Counted from the first letter of the stretch, positions 43,585 to 52,442 are shown. The stretch: 64,000 bases of DNA from CAVQBP01 sp963710745 (GCA_963710745.1 CAVQBP010000002.1:186001-250000), one strand, 5' to 3'. Numbers and translations are program-made. The notes: a model not told the origin generated them from the letters alone.

Positions 43585-44289
43585 ATGCCAGAGTTTATTC
43601 AGATTAAAGATTTATCAAAATCTTATTGGCGGGATAATTTTGAGATTCCTGTTTTGAACAATATAAACCTGAATATCTCTCAGGGTGATTTTGTTGCTTT
43701 AATGGGACCTTCAGGCTCCGGTAAAACAACGCTGCTTAATTTAATTGCCGGAATTGATAAACCTACAAAAGGTGAAGTCCACATAAACGGAACAGATATT
43801 TCATCCTTGAATGAATCTGCATTAGCCAAATGGAGGTCATCCAATGTTGGTTTTGTATTCCAGTTTTATAATTTGATCCCCGTACTGACCGCATACGATA
43901 ATGTTGAACTTCCGCTTCTTCTTACAAAATTAACTAAAGCCGAAAGAAGGCAGCATGTTGAAACAGCCTTATCGATTGTCGGTTTAGGTGATAGAATGAA
44001 TCATTATCCCAAACAGCTTTCGGGGGGACAGGAACAAAGGGTTGCGATAGCCCGTGCATTTGTAACGGATCCGCTTATTCTTGTGGCCGACGAACCTACC
44101 GGGGATCTCGATAAGAATTCTGCCGATGAAATATTATCTTTAATGGATCAATTGAATACCGAATTTAAAAAAACTATAATTATGGTTACTCATGATCCGC
44201 ATGCGGCTGAAAGAGCAAAAATTTTACATCACCTGGAAAAAGGCGACTTAATTAGGAGCAGCAATGGAAATAGTAAAATTAATAATTAG
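43585..44289 (+). CDS. ABC transporter ATP-binding protein (MacB/LolD type)
   Basis: 234 residues. Walker A GPSGSGKTT, Q-loop, signature LSGGQEQRVAIARAF, Walker B LILVADEPTGDLD and switch His in MVTHDPHAAERA. It belongs to the LolD/MacB/FtsE group that drives mechanotransmission rather than transport through the membrane. AGGAG precedes the ATG at good spacing. Its 3' end overlaps the first permease by 26 bases. Confidence 0.95.
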   Translation: MPEFIQIKDLSKSYWRDNFEIPVLNNINLNISQGDFVALMGPSGSGKTTLLNLIAGIDKPTKGEVHINGTDISSLNESALAKWRSSNVGFVFQFYNLIPVLTAYDNVELPLLLTKLTKAERRQHVETALSIVGLGDRMNHYPKQLSGGQEQRVAIARAFVTDPLILVADEPTGDLDKNSADEILSLMDQLNTEFKKTIIMVTHDPHAAERAKILHHLEKGDLIRSSNGNSKINN

Positions 44290-45424
44290 AAATTCTTTCC
44301 GGCATAAATTAAGATCAATTCTAACTATTACGGGAATAGCGATTGCAGTTATTGCTTTCGGTTTGCTCCGTACCGTAGTTACAGCATGGTATGCCGGGGT
44401 CGAGTCTTCTTCCGTAGACAGGCTGGTTACGCGTGATGCTGTTTCCTTTATATTCCCTCTTCCCTACTCATACCTCGATAAAATTTCTCAGGTCCAGGGA
44501 GTTGAAGAAGTCAGTTATGCCAACTGGTTCGGCGGAACTTATATCGATAAAAATAATTTCTTTTCTCGTCTTGCTGTTGATGCAGATAATTATTTCGATG
44601 TATACCCTGAATTTCTGTTAAGTAAAAAAGAATTGAATGATTTTAAAAAAGAGCGAAACTCATGTGTGATAGGTCAAGATATTGCAAACCAATATCACTT
44701 GAAAGTCGGTGATGTAATGACCCTGGACGGAGACATATTTCCCGGCAGATGGGATTTTGTTATTCGCGGAATTTATCAGCCTAAATTTAAGAGTACCGAT
44801 GCTACGCAAATGCTTTTTCATTGGGATTATTTAAATGAAAGAATGAAGCAGGAGTCACCCGGAAGAGCAAATGAGATAGGATGGTTTATAGTAAAAATGA
44901 AAAACTCTGCCAATGCAAGTGTTGTTTCAGATAAAGTAGATGGTCTCTTTAAAAATTCATCTGCCGAAACAAAAACTGAAACAGAAAGAGCATTCCAGCA
45001 GGGTTTTATTGCTTCTTCAAGTGCAATTATTACATCAATGAACGTTATGTCTTTTGTTATAGTAGGAATTATAATGCTTGTACTGGCAAATACAATGATA
45101 ATGTCTGCAAGAGAAAGAACGAAAGAATATGCAGTTTTTAAGGCAATTGGATTTAATGCCGGACATTTATCAGGTTTAATTCTTGGTGAGTCTTTGTTTA
45201 TTTCAGTTCTCGGCGGCAGCTTAGGTTTGTTATTAACATTTCCGATTGTTGAAGGATTTGCCTCTAATATTCCAAAAGGATTTTTCCCGGTTTTCCAGAT
45301 TGAACCGGTAACATTAATCCTCGCTATTTCAGCAATAATAATTATTGGTGTTGCAGCTGCATTATTTCCGCTGCAGCGGGCTCTTACAACTAAAATTGTA
45401 GACGGATTCAGATTTGTAGGTTAA
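44264..45424 (+). CDS. MacB/FtsX-type ABC permease, first copy
   Basis: 386 residues. One N-terminal membrane segment (ILTITGIAIAVIAFGLLRTV), a large periplasmic MacB-like core, and a C-terminal FtsX domain with three membrane segments (MSFVIVGIIMLVLANTMIMS, the ARERTKEYAVFKAIGF coupling helix, LGLLLTF and ISAIIIIGVAAALFP). The start has AGGAG behind it inside the ATPase gene. It probably pairs with the second permease at 45550-46719 as a heterodimer. Confidence 0.92.
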   Translation: MEIVKLIIRNSFRHKLRSILTITGIAIAVIAFGLLRTVVTAWYAGVESSSVDRLVTRDAVSFIFPLPYSYLDKISQVQGVEEVSYANWFGGTYIDKNNFFSRLAVDADNYFDVYPEFLLSKKELNDFKKERNSCVIGQDIANQYHLKVGDVMTLDGDIFPGRWDFVIRGIYQPKFKSTDATQMLFHWDYLNERMKQESPGRANEIGWFIVKMKNSANASVVSDKVDGLFKNSSAETKTETERAFQQGFIASSSAIITSMNVMSFVIVGIIMLVLANTMIMSARERTKEYAVFKAIGFNAGHLSGLILGESLFISVLGGSLGLLLTFPIVEGFASNIPKGFFPVFQIEPVTLILAISAIIIIGVAAALFPLQRALTTKIVDGFRFVG

Positions 45425-45549
45425 CCTGTTGAGTTTAAAACTAACATGAATCCGGCTCCGTTCTTTTTCTGCAGTAATTCCTTCGGAAGAACTTCGCCGG
45501 AAAAGACTTGAACTTGTTCTTGATAATGAACTTAATTTAGGATTTTACC

Positions 45550-46719
45550 ATGGCAGTACCATTTAAATATTCACTTAAAAGTTTTACCTCAAGAAGATTA
45601 ACTACATTTATAACTGTAGCAGGAATTGCATTAGTTGTCTTTGTTTTTGCTGCCGTATTAATGATGGCGCATGGTATTCAGCAAACCCTTGTATCTACAG
45701 GCTCAGATGATAATGTAAAAATAGTTAGAAAAGGATCAAACGGGGAAATTTCAAGTATCGTTGACGGTGGAACTCAGAATGTAATCAGCACTTTGCCTTA
45801 TATTGCTAAAACTTCTGACGGTAAACCAATCATTTCTTATGAACCTGTTGTAATAATTAATCTTACTAAATTTAATGGCGGTATGAGCAATGTTACCGTC
45901 AGAGGTGTATCACCTGTCAGCCCGGAATTACGTCCTCAGGTAAAAATAATAAGAGGCAAAATGTTTAATCCTTCATTAAGAGAATTGATTGTGGGGGAAT
46001 CAATTGCAAAGAATTTTGAAGGAGCTCAATTAGGCAAAACAGTGAAGTTTGCAAATAATGAGTGGAAAATTGTCGGAGTGTTTTCTACCGGCGGCAGCGG
46101 ATTTGATTCTGAAATATGGGGAGATGCCCTGCAGCTTCTCGATGCATTCAACAGGGGTAATACTGTATCATCAATAACTTTAAAACTTGATAATGCAGCT
46201 GACTACAGTAAATTCAGGAAAGCATTTGAACTCGACAGAAGACTCCAGCAGTTTGAGCCTAAAATTGAGTCTGTATATTTTGAAGAGCAGTCGGAGACCC
46301 TTTCTAATTTTATAAAATATCTTGGAATTTTTATAACCATTATATTCAGTGCCGGAGCCACGATCGGAGCAATGATTACAATGTATTCTGCTGTTGCAAA
46401 CCGTACAGTTGAAGTGGGCACAATGAGAGCACTCGGCTTCAGCAGAAGGAGTATATTAGTAGTTTTCCTTACCGAATCTGTTTTAATAGCATTAGTCGGA
46501 GGTGCTTTAGGAATTTTTCTTGCTTTCTTCCTCAGGTTTTTTTCAATATCTACATTAAATTTTGATTCTTTCGCGGAGATCACATTCTCTTTTGCCCTTT
46601 CACCGCTTATAATTCTGTTATCATTGGGATTTTCATTGTTGATGGGGTTTATCGGAGGTTTCCTGCCGTCTGTCAGAGCAGCTAGATTAAAGATTGTGAA
46701 TGCGTTAAGGGAAGCCTGA
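45550..46719 (+). CDS. MacB/FtsX-type ABC permease, second copy
   Basis: 389 residues. Same layout as the gene before it: N-terminal segment FITVAGIALVVFVFAAVLMM, periplasmic domain, then the FtsX domain with VANRTVEVGTMRALGFSRRS and three membrane segments, ending in the LKIVNALREA tail usual in MacB. The two permeases are clearly different in sequence, so the pump is likely a heterodimer. What it exports is not shown by the sequence; macrolide, lipid and peptide substrates are known in the family. Confidence 0.92.
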   Translation: MAVPFKYSLKSFTSRRLTTFITVAGIALVVFVFAAVLMMAHGIQQTLVSTGSDDNVKIVRKGSNGEISSIVDGGTQNVISTLPYIAKTSDGKPIISYEPVVIINLTKFNGGMSNVTVRGVSPVSPELRPQVKIIRGKMFNPSLRELIVGESIAKNFEGAQLGKTVKFANNEWKIVGVFSTGGSGFDSEIWGDALQLLDAFNRGNTVSSITLKLDNAADYSKFRKAFELDRRLQQFEPKIESVYFEEQSETLSNFIKYLGIFITIIFSAGATIGAMITMYSAVANRTVEVGTMRALGFSRRSILVVFLTESVLIALVGGALGIFLAFFLRFFSISTLNFDSFAEITFSFALSPLIILLSLGFSLLMGFIGGFLPSVRAARLKIVNALREA

Positions 46720-47061
46720 TTATCAATTTATCATGATTTCGGAGATACGGTAAATCTGCTAATTTGGTTTAACAAATAACTCTTCTTTTTTGTTAATAAA
46801 CAAATTAAGATCTTCACCTGTGAAATATTTGAAGTTTTTTAAAAATTGTGCCTGATCGAAATAGCTTGCTGCAAAAGAGATTACGGTTAAATTCATTCTT
46901 TACCTTTTGTTTATTATCCGGTTTATAAAGACAATAAAAAAATCAATATTGACATTCAATGATCAATCTTATACGTTTGTGTTATGCGTTATTATATTTA
47001 GAAAGATTACTCTGTATAGTAATCTTTACTTTCCTGTATAAATTTATTTATGGGGCATGTC
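46720..47061. other. Intergenic region with the AraC remnant
   Basis: Apart from the AraC fragment (46759-46896), this 340-base stretch has no recognisable gene. The part after 46900 is AT-rich and must contain the promoter for the cargo gene at 47062. Confidence 0.35.
46759..46896 (-). pseudogene. Remnant of an AraC-family transcriptional regulator
   Basis: A 45-codon ORF on the minus strand whose middle, ASYFDQAQFLKNFKYFTGED, is the second helix-turn-helix of AraC proteins (family form GYYDQSHFxxxFKKFTG). It has its own ATG with AAAGG before it, but only the last 35-40 residues of the usual DNA-binding domain remain, and the sequence upstream (46897-46960) does not continue the domain. It is best read as a decayed gene after the efflux operon. 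Confidence 0.65.
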
Positions 47062-48318
47062 ATGAAAACTTTTCTTACAATCCTAATCATAATAGTTTCT
47101 ACGGGATCAGCTTTCTGTCAATGGGTCCAACAATCTTCCCCAACCCAAAGAGATCTTTTAGATGTTAAATTTTTTGAAAACAGAAGTGTTATTGTTGGAG
47201 ATAGCGTAATTCTAACATCAACTGATTCAGGCGAAACATGGTCTTCACAATATTATAATGGATACTATATCAAATGTGCTTTTCAAAGCAAAGATACAGT
47301 ATGGGCGATTGGGTTTACTTACCCTCCTATGAAGAATGCAATCATAAAAAGTACAGACGGTGGTTTTAACTGGGAAAATATTTCTATTTCAGATTCAAAT
47401 GGTATTCAGGGTTACTGTGAGTCAATATTCTTTTCAGATAAAATGCATGGCTGGATTGGAGGAGGAGTTACAATACATGATACAGGTTATATTTTCAGAA
47501 CAATAGACGGTGGACAGACATGGGAAAGAACAGATATCGATTCCTCGGATATATGTGCTTTATCATTCCTGGACACACTTAACGGCTGGGCCTGCTCTCT
47601 GGTAAAAAATATCTACAAAACTACTGACGGAGGTAAATCATGGGAGCTAAACACCGCGGTCGATTTTGATTTACGCGATCTGTTTTTCAGTACAAAAGAC
47701 AGCGGTTGGGCGGTAGGCGGAATAGCAGGTCAGCAGGTAATAGCGAAAACTGCTGACGGAGGTGCGAATTGGGATGTTAATGAAAAAGGGGGGTCGGATC
47801 TTCGAAAAGTATGGTTTACAGATTCTCAAAACGGCTGGGCTGTTGGAGGTTATTCATTAGATATACTGCATACTACAAATGGGGGGATAAACTGGTCATC
47901 ACAATTAAATTCTTTATCCGGTATTACCAGCATTTTTGAAAGTATTTATATGTTTGATTCCAATAATGGATTTGTTGTCGCTGACAGCGGAATTATTCTT
48001 AAAACAACAAACGGAGGTCTTTTAACAGCAGTTAATACAGCTCCTGTTCTGCCTGATAAAATTGAGCTGTATCAGAACTATCCTAATCCGTTTAACCCTT
48101 CAACAAAAATTAGTTATAACCTGCCTGAGAGAAGTTTTATATTTCTGAAAATATATGATAATCTTGGAAGAGAAATTAAAACAATAGTAAATAAAGATCA
48201 GTATGCAGGATTTCATACTGTTACTTTTGACGGAAAGAATTTACCAAGCGGAATATACTACTACAAATTGCAGGCCGGTGATTTCAGCCAGACTAAAAAA
48301 TTAATCCTGTTAAAATAG
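47062..48318 (+). CDS. YCF48-like repeat protein with type IX secretion sorting domain
   Basis: About 418 residues from ATG 47062, which follows a GGGG at suitable spacing and gives a signal peptide ending SAFCQ; the frame stays open to an ATG at 47050. Five or more BNR/YCF48-like blades follow, each with a T-x-(D/N)GG-x-x-W turn (STDGGFNW, TIDGGQTW, TTDGGKSW, TADGGANW, TTNGGINW), which indicates a beta-propeller. The last 80 residues are a type A sorting domain: YQNYPNPFNPSTKISYNLPE to GIYYYKLQAGDFSQTKKLIL. The protein should be exported by the Sec system and then the SprA/PorX-controlled type IX system to the cell surface. Confidence 0.94.
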   Translation: MKTFLTILIIIVSTGSAFCQWVQQSSPTQRDLLDVKFFENRSVIVGDSVILTSTDSGETWSSQYYNGYYIKCAFQSKDTVWAIGFTYPPMKNAIIKSTDGGFNWENISISDSNGIQGYCESIFFSDKMHGWIGGGVTIHDTGYIFRTIDGGQTWERTDIDSSDICALSFLDTLNGWACSLVKNIYKTTDGGKSWELNTAVDFDLRDLFFSTKDSGWAVGGIAGQQVIAKTADGGANWDVNEKGGSDLRKVWFTDSQNGWAVGGYSLDILHTTNGGINWSSQLNSLSGITSIFESIYMFDSNNGFVVADSGIILKTTNGGLLTAVNTAPVLPDKIELYQNYPNPFNPSTKISYNLPERSFIFLKIYDNLGREIKTIVNKDQYAGFHTVTFDGKNLPSGIYYYKLQAGDFSQTKKLILLK

Positions 48319-48338
48319 AACATTCTTACAATACTAAA

Positions 48339-48405
48339 TCTCTGAGGAAGCTGAGAAGTCCTAAATATAACGCAGTTTAATTTTTCTTCCTGGTTTCCTC
48401 AGAGA
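48339..48405. repeat. Perfect 11-bp inverted repeat with a 45-base loop
   Basis: TCTCTGAGGAA at 48339-48349 faces TTCCTCAGAGA at 48395-48405, 20 bases after the stop of the sorting-domain gene. It may act as a terminator; the T-run TTTTT at 48381-48385 lies inside the loop, so the fold is unusual. Confidence 0.5.
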
Positions 48406-48537
48406 CATCTTTGTTAACTCTGTAGCAAAAAACTTCACTTAATTTCCATCTCGTAAATTATCTACAAATAAAGGTTCTATTTTCCGGGTGGAGATTATTA
48501 TGCTGAAAGTATTAAATTAGTAACTCATGTTATACAA

Positions 48538-48612
48538 CTTTTGGAATATTGCCTGCCGGCAGGCATGGAAGAAAAGAGTCATGGAATTAAGCGAATCTCC
48601 ACTATTCCAAAG
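48538..48612. repeat. GGAATA/TATTCC-bounded element with a 14-bp palindrome
   Basis: Ends CTTTTGGAATA (48538-48548) and TATTCCAAAG (48603-48612) form near-perfect terminal inverted repeats. Inside, GCCTGCCGGCAGGC (48551-48564) is a perfect palindrome and far more G+C-rich than its surroundings. The right flank TTGCATAAG is also found after the 27099-27175 element. Confidence 0.5.
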
Positions 48613-48733
48613 CTCAAGTTTTGCATAAGGTAAAATATAAAAATTATAGATAATCCTTTTTCAATATTATCCTGGACAAATGAATAGATTCTGAGGAGAA
48701 GTTACTTTATATGATCATTCCGGAAACAGCTTT

Positions 48734-49321
48734 ATGAAGATCTTATTCAGAATTTCATTCATTATTTTATTATTAGGATTTACATCAGTTTTACCTGCAC
48801 AAAATAAATTCGGTGCCTTTGGAGAAGCTTCATTTAAATACACATCACTATCAAATCAAAATACTTTAATTTTAGGCGGCAGATTTGGTCTGGTTATAAA
48901 TGAAAGCATAGTCGTCGGCGGTGGTTTTTATGGAAATATTAATGGAATCCATACTGGTTTTATTGATAAATTAAGCGGACAGACAGTAATGCTGAATATG
49001 AACTACGGAGGACTGGAGCTTGAGTATATCTTATTGCCTCATTCTCCGATACATGCTTCAGTCGGAATACTTTTAGCGGGGGGCGGTTTGTATTTTGGAG
49101 TATCCGATAAGTCTGTTCCTCATAACAGCTATTCAAAGCTTGATTTATTGGTTTATGAACCTTCCGTAAATATTGAGTTTAATTCTATAAGCTGGCTGCA
49201 TGTTGATTTGAATATGTCATACCGCATAATTACAAGTTATAACCATGCAGTATATGGAATCAGTAACGACGATTTAGAAGGACTATCTGTCGGGTTGATA
49301 TTTAAATTGGGAAGCTATTGA
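48734..49321 (+). CDS. Probable outer-membrane protein, unknown function
   Basis: 195 residues. A signal peptide (about 1-22, ending VLPAQ) is followed by short amphipathic beta-strands separated by Gly-rich turns (LILGGRFGLVINESIVVGGG; ASVGILLAGGGLYFGVS) and a C-terminal GLSVGLIFKLGSY. This is the look of a small eight-stranded barrel in the outer membrane. I do not recognise the family. The next gene on the same strand follows after about 90 bases. Confidence 0.7.
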   Translation: MKILFRISFIILLLGFTSVLPAQNKFGAFGEASFKYTSLSNQNTLILGGRFGLVINESIVVGGGFYGNINGIHTGFIDKLSGQTVMLNMNYGGLELEYILLPHSPIHASVGILLAGGGLYFGVSDKSVPHNSYSKLDLLVYEPSVNIEFNSISWLHVDLNMSYRIITSYNHAVYGISNDDLEGLSVGLIFKLGSY

Positions 49322-49415
49322 TTAATGGTTTGTAGTCTGTTGTAGATAGGTTGTCGGTGGTTGGATAGTGATAAATATGTTTTTATAACTAAAATTTAAT
49401 CTAAATTTTTTGCTG

Positions 49416-50465
49416 ATGAGATTTTTATTTAAATATTTAACAATTGTCAATTTGATATTCTTATTTATACTTCCAGCTGGAATTACAGATGCACAAACAA
49501 ATATCATGAATCCAGGTCCGGTAAAAATTGGAAATAATTTTAATGATTCTGACAAGACAATATCCCCTTATCTGTTCACTTATGCCGGTGACAGAAGATA
49601 TACACTTAACGGTGAATTGCCTAATTTGAAAACAAAGATAAAACCGGCAACTACAGCAATAATCGGAGGCATTTTTTTAACTACTGCTGTCTGGCTTCAT
49701 ATTCACCAGCAGAATGCATGGTGGAGCGGACAGAGAAGAAGCTTTCATTTCCAGGAAGACTGGGTTTCTGCGATGCAGGTCGATAAAGCAGGGCATGCTT
49801 TCGGCGGATACATGACTGCGTATATAATGAGTGAAGGAATGATGGCATCCGGCTTTTCATGGGATGATGCAACATTATGGGGAACTGTGTTCGGTATTGC
49901 CTATCAAACTTATGTTGAAACTGAAGACGGTTTTGCTAAAGACTGGGGATTCAGCCCATCTGATTGGTACTTTGATGCCATTGGTCCGATTTTTTTCCTG
50001 TCACAGCATTATGTTCCTGCATTACAGAATATAACGCCTAAATGGCAGTTTGTACCTTCGGAATGGACCGGTAAACCGGTCATAAAACGACCAAGAACTT
50101 TTATTGATGACTACAACAGTTCGACATTCTGGTGGTCGGTAAATGTTTATAATATTCTTCCTGATAAAATGAAGAAATATTGGATCCCATGGCTCAATAT
50201 AGCCGTTGGTTACGGTGCCGATGCAATAGATGCAAATCCTGATCCCAATGGGCCTCCGGATCAATATTCTCAAAGAAGATTTGTTGTCGGTCTGGATTAT
50301 AATCTGGTTAAGCTTCTCCCGGATGGTGGATGGTTCTGGAACTGGTTCAGGCAATCCTTAAATTATATCAAACTGCCTGCACCGGCAATAGAATTTTCAT
50401 CATCGGGATCAAGCTTTAAATTACTTTATCCTTTTCGGATAAATCTTGGTTCTATTAGGTTTTAA
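49416..50465 (+). CDS. DUF2279 (YfiM-like) exported protein
   Basis: About 350 residues from the ATG at 49416 (a TTG at 49410 is in frame). The signal peptide ends at ITDAQ. A membrane-like segment (KPATTAIIGGIFLTTAVWLH) and the DUF2279 core follow: QEDWVSAMQVDKAGHAFGGY and EDGFAKDWGFSPSDWYFDAI. The C-terminal half (VNVYNILPDKMKKYWIPWLN, IAVGYGADAIDANP, RRFVVGLDYNL) looks like barrel or surface sequence. YfiM-like proteins are lipoproteins or envelope proteins of unknown function. The neighbour at 48734 may be related in function. Confidence 0.8.
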   Translation: MRFLFKYLTIVNLIFLFILPAGITDAQTNIMNPGPVKIGNNFNDSDKTISPYLFTYAGDRRYTLNGELPNLKTKIKPATTAIIGGIFLTTAVWLHIHQQNAWWSGQRRSFHFQEDWVSAMQVDKAGHAFGGYMTAYIMSEGMMASGFSWDDATLWGTVFGIAYQTYVETEDGFAKDWGFSPSDWYFDAIGPIFFLSQHYVPALQNITPKWQFVPSEWTGKPVIKRPRTFIDDYNSSTFWWSVNVYNILPDKMKKYWIPWLNIAVGYGADAIDANPDPNGPPDQYSQRRFVVGLDYNLVKLLPDGGWFWNWFRQSLNYIKLPAPAIEFSSSGSSFKLLYPFRINLGSIRF

Positions 50466-50504
50466 TCGTTTTATTTTTAGTTAAAAATAATGTATGAATC
50501 GAAT

Positions 50505-50573
50505 CTTCACTACACGAAACGTTTCGTGCCTGCACGCTAAAGTGGCGTTTCGGCATGAAGGCGTGAAGTGTAG
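50505..50573. repeat. Structured intergenic element with a 16-bp palindrome
   Basis: CTTCACTACACG (50505-50516) faces CGTGAAGTGTAG (50562-50573) as a 12-bp inverted repeat with two mismatches. Inside, CACGAAACGTTTCGTG (50513-50528) is a perfect 16-bp palindrome and ACGC/GCGT can form another stem. It is much richer in G+C than its flanks. It lies between convergent genes, 40 bases after the DUF2279 stop. Confidence 0.6.
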
Positions 50574-50707
50574 CTAAAAAGGTCATTATTATATATTTCT
50601 TATTTGATTTTAAGCTAAATTAACATGATATCTCAAACAAATCTACTTTTTTGAGCAGATTCATATATCTAAATTAAATTGCTGACCATTACTTTGAAAT
50701 TGAGTAG

Positions 50708-50727
50708 GGGATGAAAATTTTCATCCC
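50708..50727 (-). terminator. Perfect 20-base palindrome after amtB
   Basis: GGGATGAAAATTTTCATCCC, 25 bases after the amtB stop, folds into a stem with an A/T loop. No T-run follows on the minus strand, so terminator function is only likely. Confidence 0.5.
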
Positions 50728-50751
50728 TTACAATCATTAGCAGTTATTAAA

Positions 50752-52062
50752 TTAAAGCGAATAACCGCTTTCGCCGTGTTGGCTTAAATCCAGGCCGTCT
50801 TTCTCATCATCTTCTTTTACCCTTATCCCGATAGTTAAATCCAGAACTTTAAGTATAATCCAGGTAACAATAAATGAATAAGAAATAGCTGCAGCAAGAC
50901 TTAATGCCTGAATTCCAAGAAGTGATGGATTACCAAAGAACAAACCATTATTTCCTGAAGGATTAATTGCTGCAGAAGCAAATAATCCGGTTGCCAAAGC
51001 ACCAAAAGTGCCTCCGACTCCATGGACCCCAACCACATCGAGAGAATCATCATATCCGAATTTGGTTTTTAATCCTAATGCAAAGTAGCACAATACTCCT
51101 ACACAAAGACCGATAATAAGTGCTGAAAGAGGCCCGACAAATCCAGACGCAGGAGTAATTCCCACCAGTCCTGCAACTGCACCTGAAGCTGCTCCTAATA
51201 CTGTAGGTTTTCCATGATGAAGCCATTCGGTAAAAAGCCATGAAACTGCGGCAGCAGCGGCTGCAATATGAGTTGCTACAAAAGCTGAAGTAGCTAATCC
51301 GCCCGAAGTTAAAGCGCTTCCTGCATTAAAACCGAACCATCCAAACCAGAGTAAAGCCGCACCTGTTAATGTCATTGTTAAATTATTCGGCTGGGTTAGC
51401 TCCCCTTCATATACTTTTCTTTTACCAATTACTATAGCTGCAACCAAAGCTGCAATCCCTGAACTTACATGAACAACAAGACCGCCGGCAAAATCCAATG
51501 CACCAAGATTTCGTATCCAACCTCCGACTCCCCATACCCAATGTGCTATCGGAGCATAAACAAATGTAGACCAAAGTAAAATAAATAAAAGGTAAGCTTT
51601 AAATTTAAATCTTTCTGCAAATGCTCCGGTAATGAGCGCAGGAGTTATAACTGCAAACATCATTTGAAACATCATATATGCCTGGTGAGGAACTGTAGCT
51701 GCATAATTTGGATTAGGAGTAAGCCCCACATGATTCAATCCGATCCATTTAAGGCTGCCGATGATATGACCTATATCCGGACCGAAAGCAAGGCTGTAGC
51801 CGAATAACACCCACTGAATCGAAATAACTCCGAGAGCTATAAAGCTTTGCAGGATAGTAGCTAATACATTTTTACGGCGGACCATACCTCCGTAAAACAA
51901 TGCGAGCCCGGGAGTCATTAACATTACCAGAGCAGTTGAAATTAAAAGCCACGCAGTATCACCGGCATTGACAGGTAAAGGTTGTGCCTGGTTTCCCGCA
52001 TAAATAAACTGAAATCCCATGAATACAAAAAAAAGGATCAGGCTTACTCTGAAAAACTTCAT
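50752..52062 (-). CDS. amtB: Ammonium transporter
   Basis: 436 residues with a signal peptide and eleven predicted membrane helices. Amt motifs: AWLLISTALVMLMTPGLALF, YGGMVRRKNVLAT, FAERFKFKAYLLFILLWSTF, DFAGGLVVHVSSGIAALVAA, NNLTMTLTGAALLWFGWFGF (then N) and DVVGVHGVGGTFGALATGLF with the twin-His region. It moves ammonium into the cell. GGAGG stands before the ATG. It is 41 bases after glnB on the same strand; the PII protein should block the channel under nitrogen excess. Confidence 0.97.
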   Translation of the reverse strand: MKFFRVSLILFFVFMGFQFIYAGNQAQPLPVNAGDTAWLLISTALVMLMTPGLALFYGGMVRRKNVLATILQSFIALGVISIQWVLFGYSLAFGPDIGHIIGSLKWIGLNHVGLTPNPNYAATVPHQAYMMFQMMFAVITPALITGAFAERFKFKAYLLFILLWSTFVYAPIAHWVWGVGGWIRNLGALDFAGGLVVHVSSGIAALVAAIVIGKRKVYEGELTQPNNLTMTLTGAALLWFGWFGFNAGSALTSGGLATSAFVATHIAAAAAAVSWLFTEWLHHGKPTVLGAASGAVAGLVGITPASGFVGPLSALIIGLCVGVLCYFALGLKTKFGYDDSLDVVGVHGVGGTFGALATGLFASAAINPSGNNGLFFGNPSLLGIQALSLAAAISYSFIVTWIILKVLDLTIGIRVKEDDEKDGLDLSQHGESGYSL

Positions 52063-52103
52063 TAATTATTCCTCCAGCTGATTTATTATAAAATCTTTAT
52101 CGT

Positions 52104-52442
52104 CTAAAGAGCACTTTCACCAACTTCTTCTGTTCGTACTCTTATTACTTCTTCAACCGGAAGAATAAAAATTTTACCATCACCTACTTCGCCGGTTTTT
52201 GAATTATTTATAATAATCGATACTGCCGTTTCAAGCTTTTGATCAGGACATACCAATTCAATTTTTAATTTCGGAACAAATTCGATTTTGTACTCGCTTC
52301 CCCTGTATATCTCGGTGTGTCCTTTTTGCCTGCCGTAACCTTTTATTTCCGAAACGGTTAAACCATAGAATCCTGCTTCCTGCAATGCATGATGCACTGC
52401 TTCAAGTTTATGGGGACGAATGATTGCTTCTATTTTTTTCAT
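52104..52442 (-). CDS. glnB: Nitrogen regulatory protein PII (GlnB/GlnK)
   Basis: 112 residues, the usual size. The T-loop GRQKGHTEIYRGSEYKIEF keeps the Tyr that is uridylylated in proteobacterial PII, and the B-loop TGEVGDGKIFI and C-terminal VIRVRTEEVGESAL are standard. It senses ATP/ADP and 2-oxoglutarate. Linkage to amtB is the classic glnK-amtB arrangement, so it is likely the GlnK-type partner of the transporter; the symbol glnB or glnK is a matter of convention. Confidence 0.95.
   Translation of the reverse strand: MKKIEAIIRPHKLEAVHHALQEAGFYGLTVSEIKGYGRQKGHTEIYRGSEYKIEFVPKLKIELVCPDQKLETAVSIIINNSKTGEVGDGKIFILPVEEVIRVRTEEVGESAL

Larger units (their letters stand above)
48319..48733. other. 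Intergenic region with two palindromic elements
   Basis: This 415-base gap holds a long inverted repeat at 48339-48405 and a GGAATA-bounded element at 48538-48612 (given separately). The rest is AT-rich and shows no gene. Confidence 0.4.

Noticed and set aside
46959..47168. 69-residue plus-strand ORF overlapping the start of the sorting-domain gene
   Set aside because: It is in a different frame from the clear signal peptide and has no ribosome-binding site.
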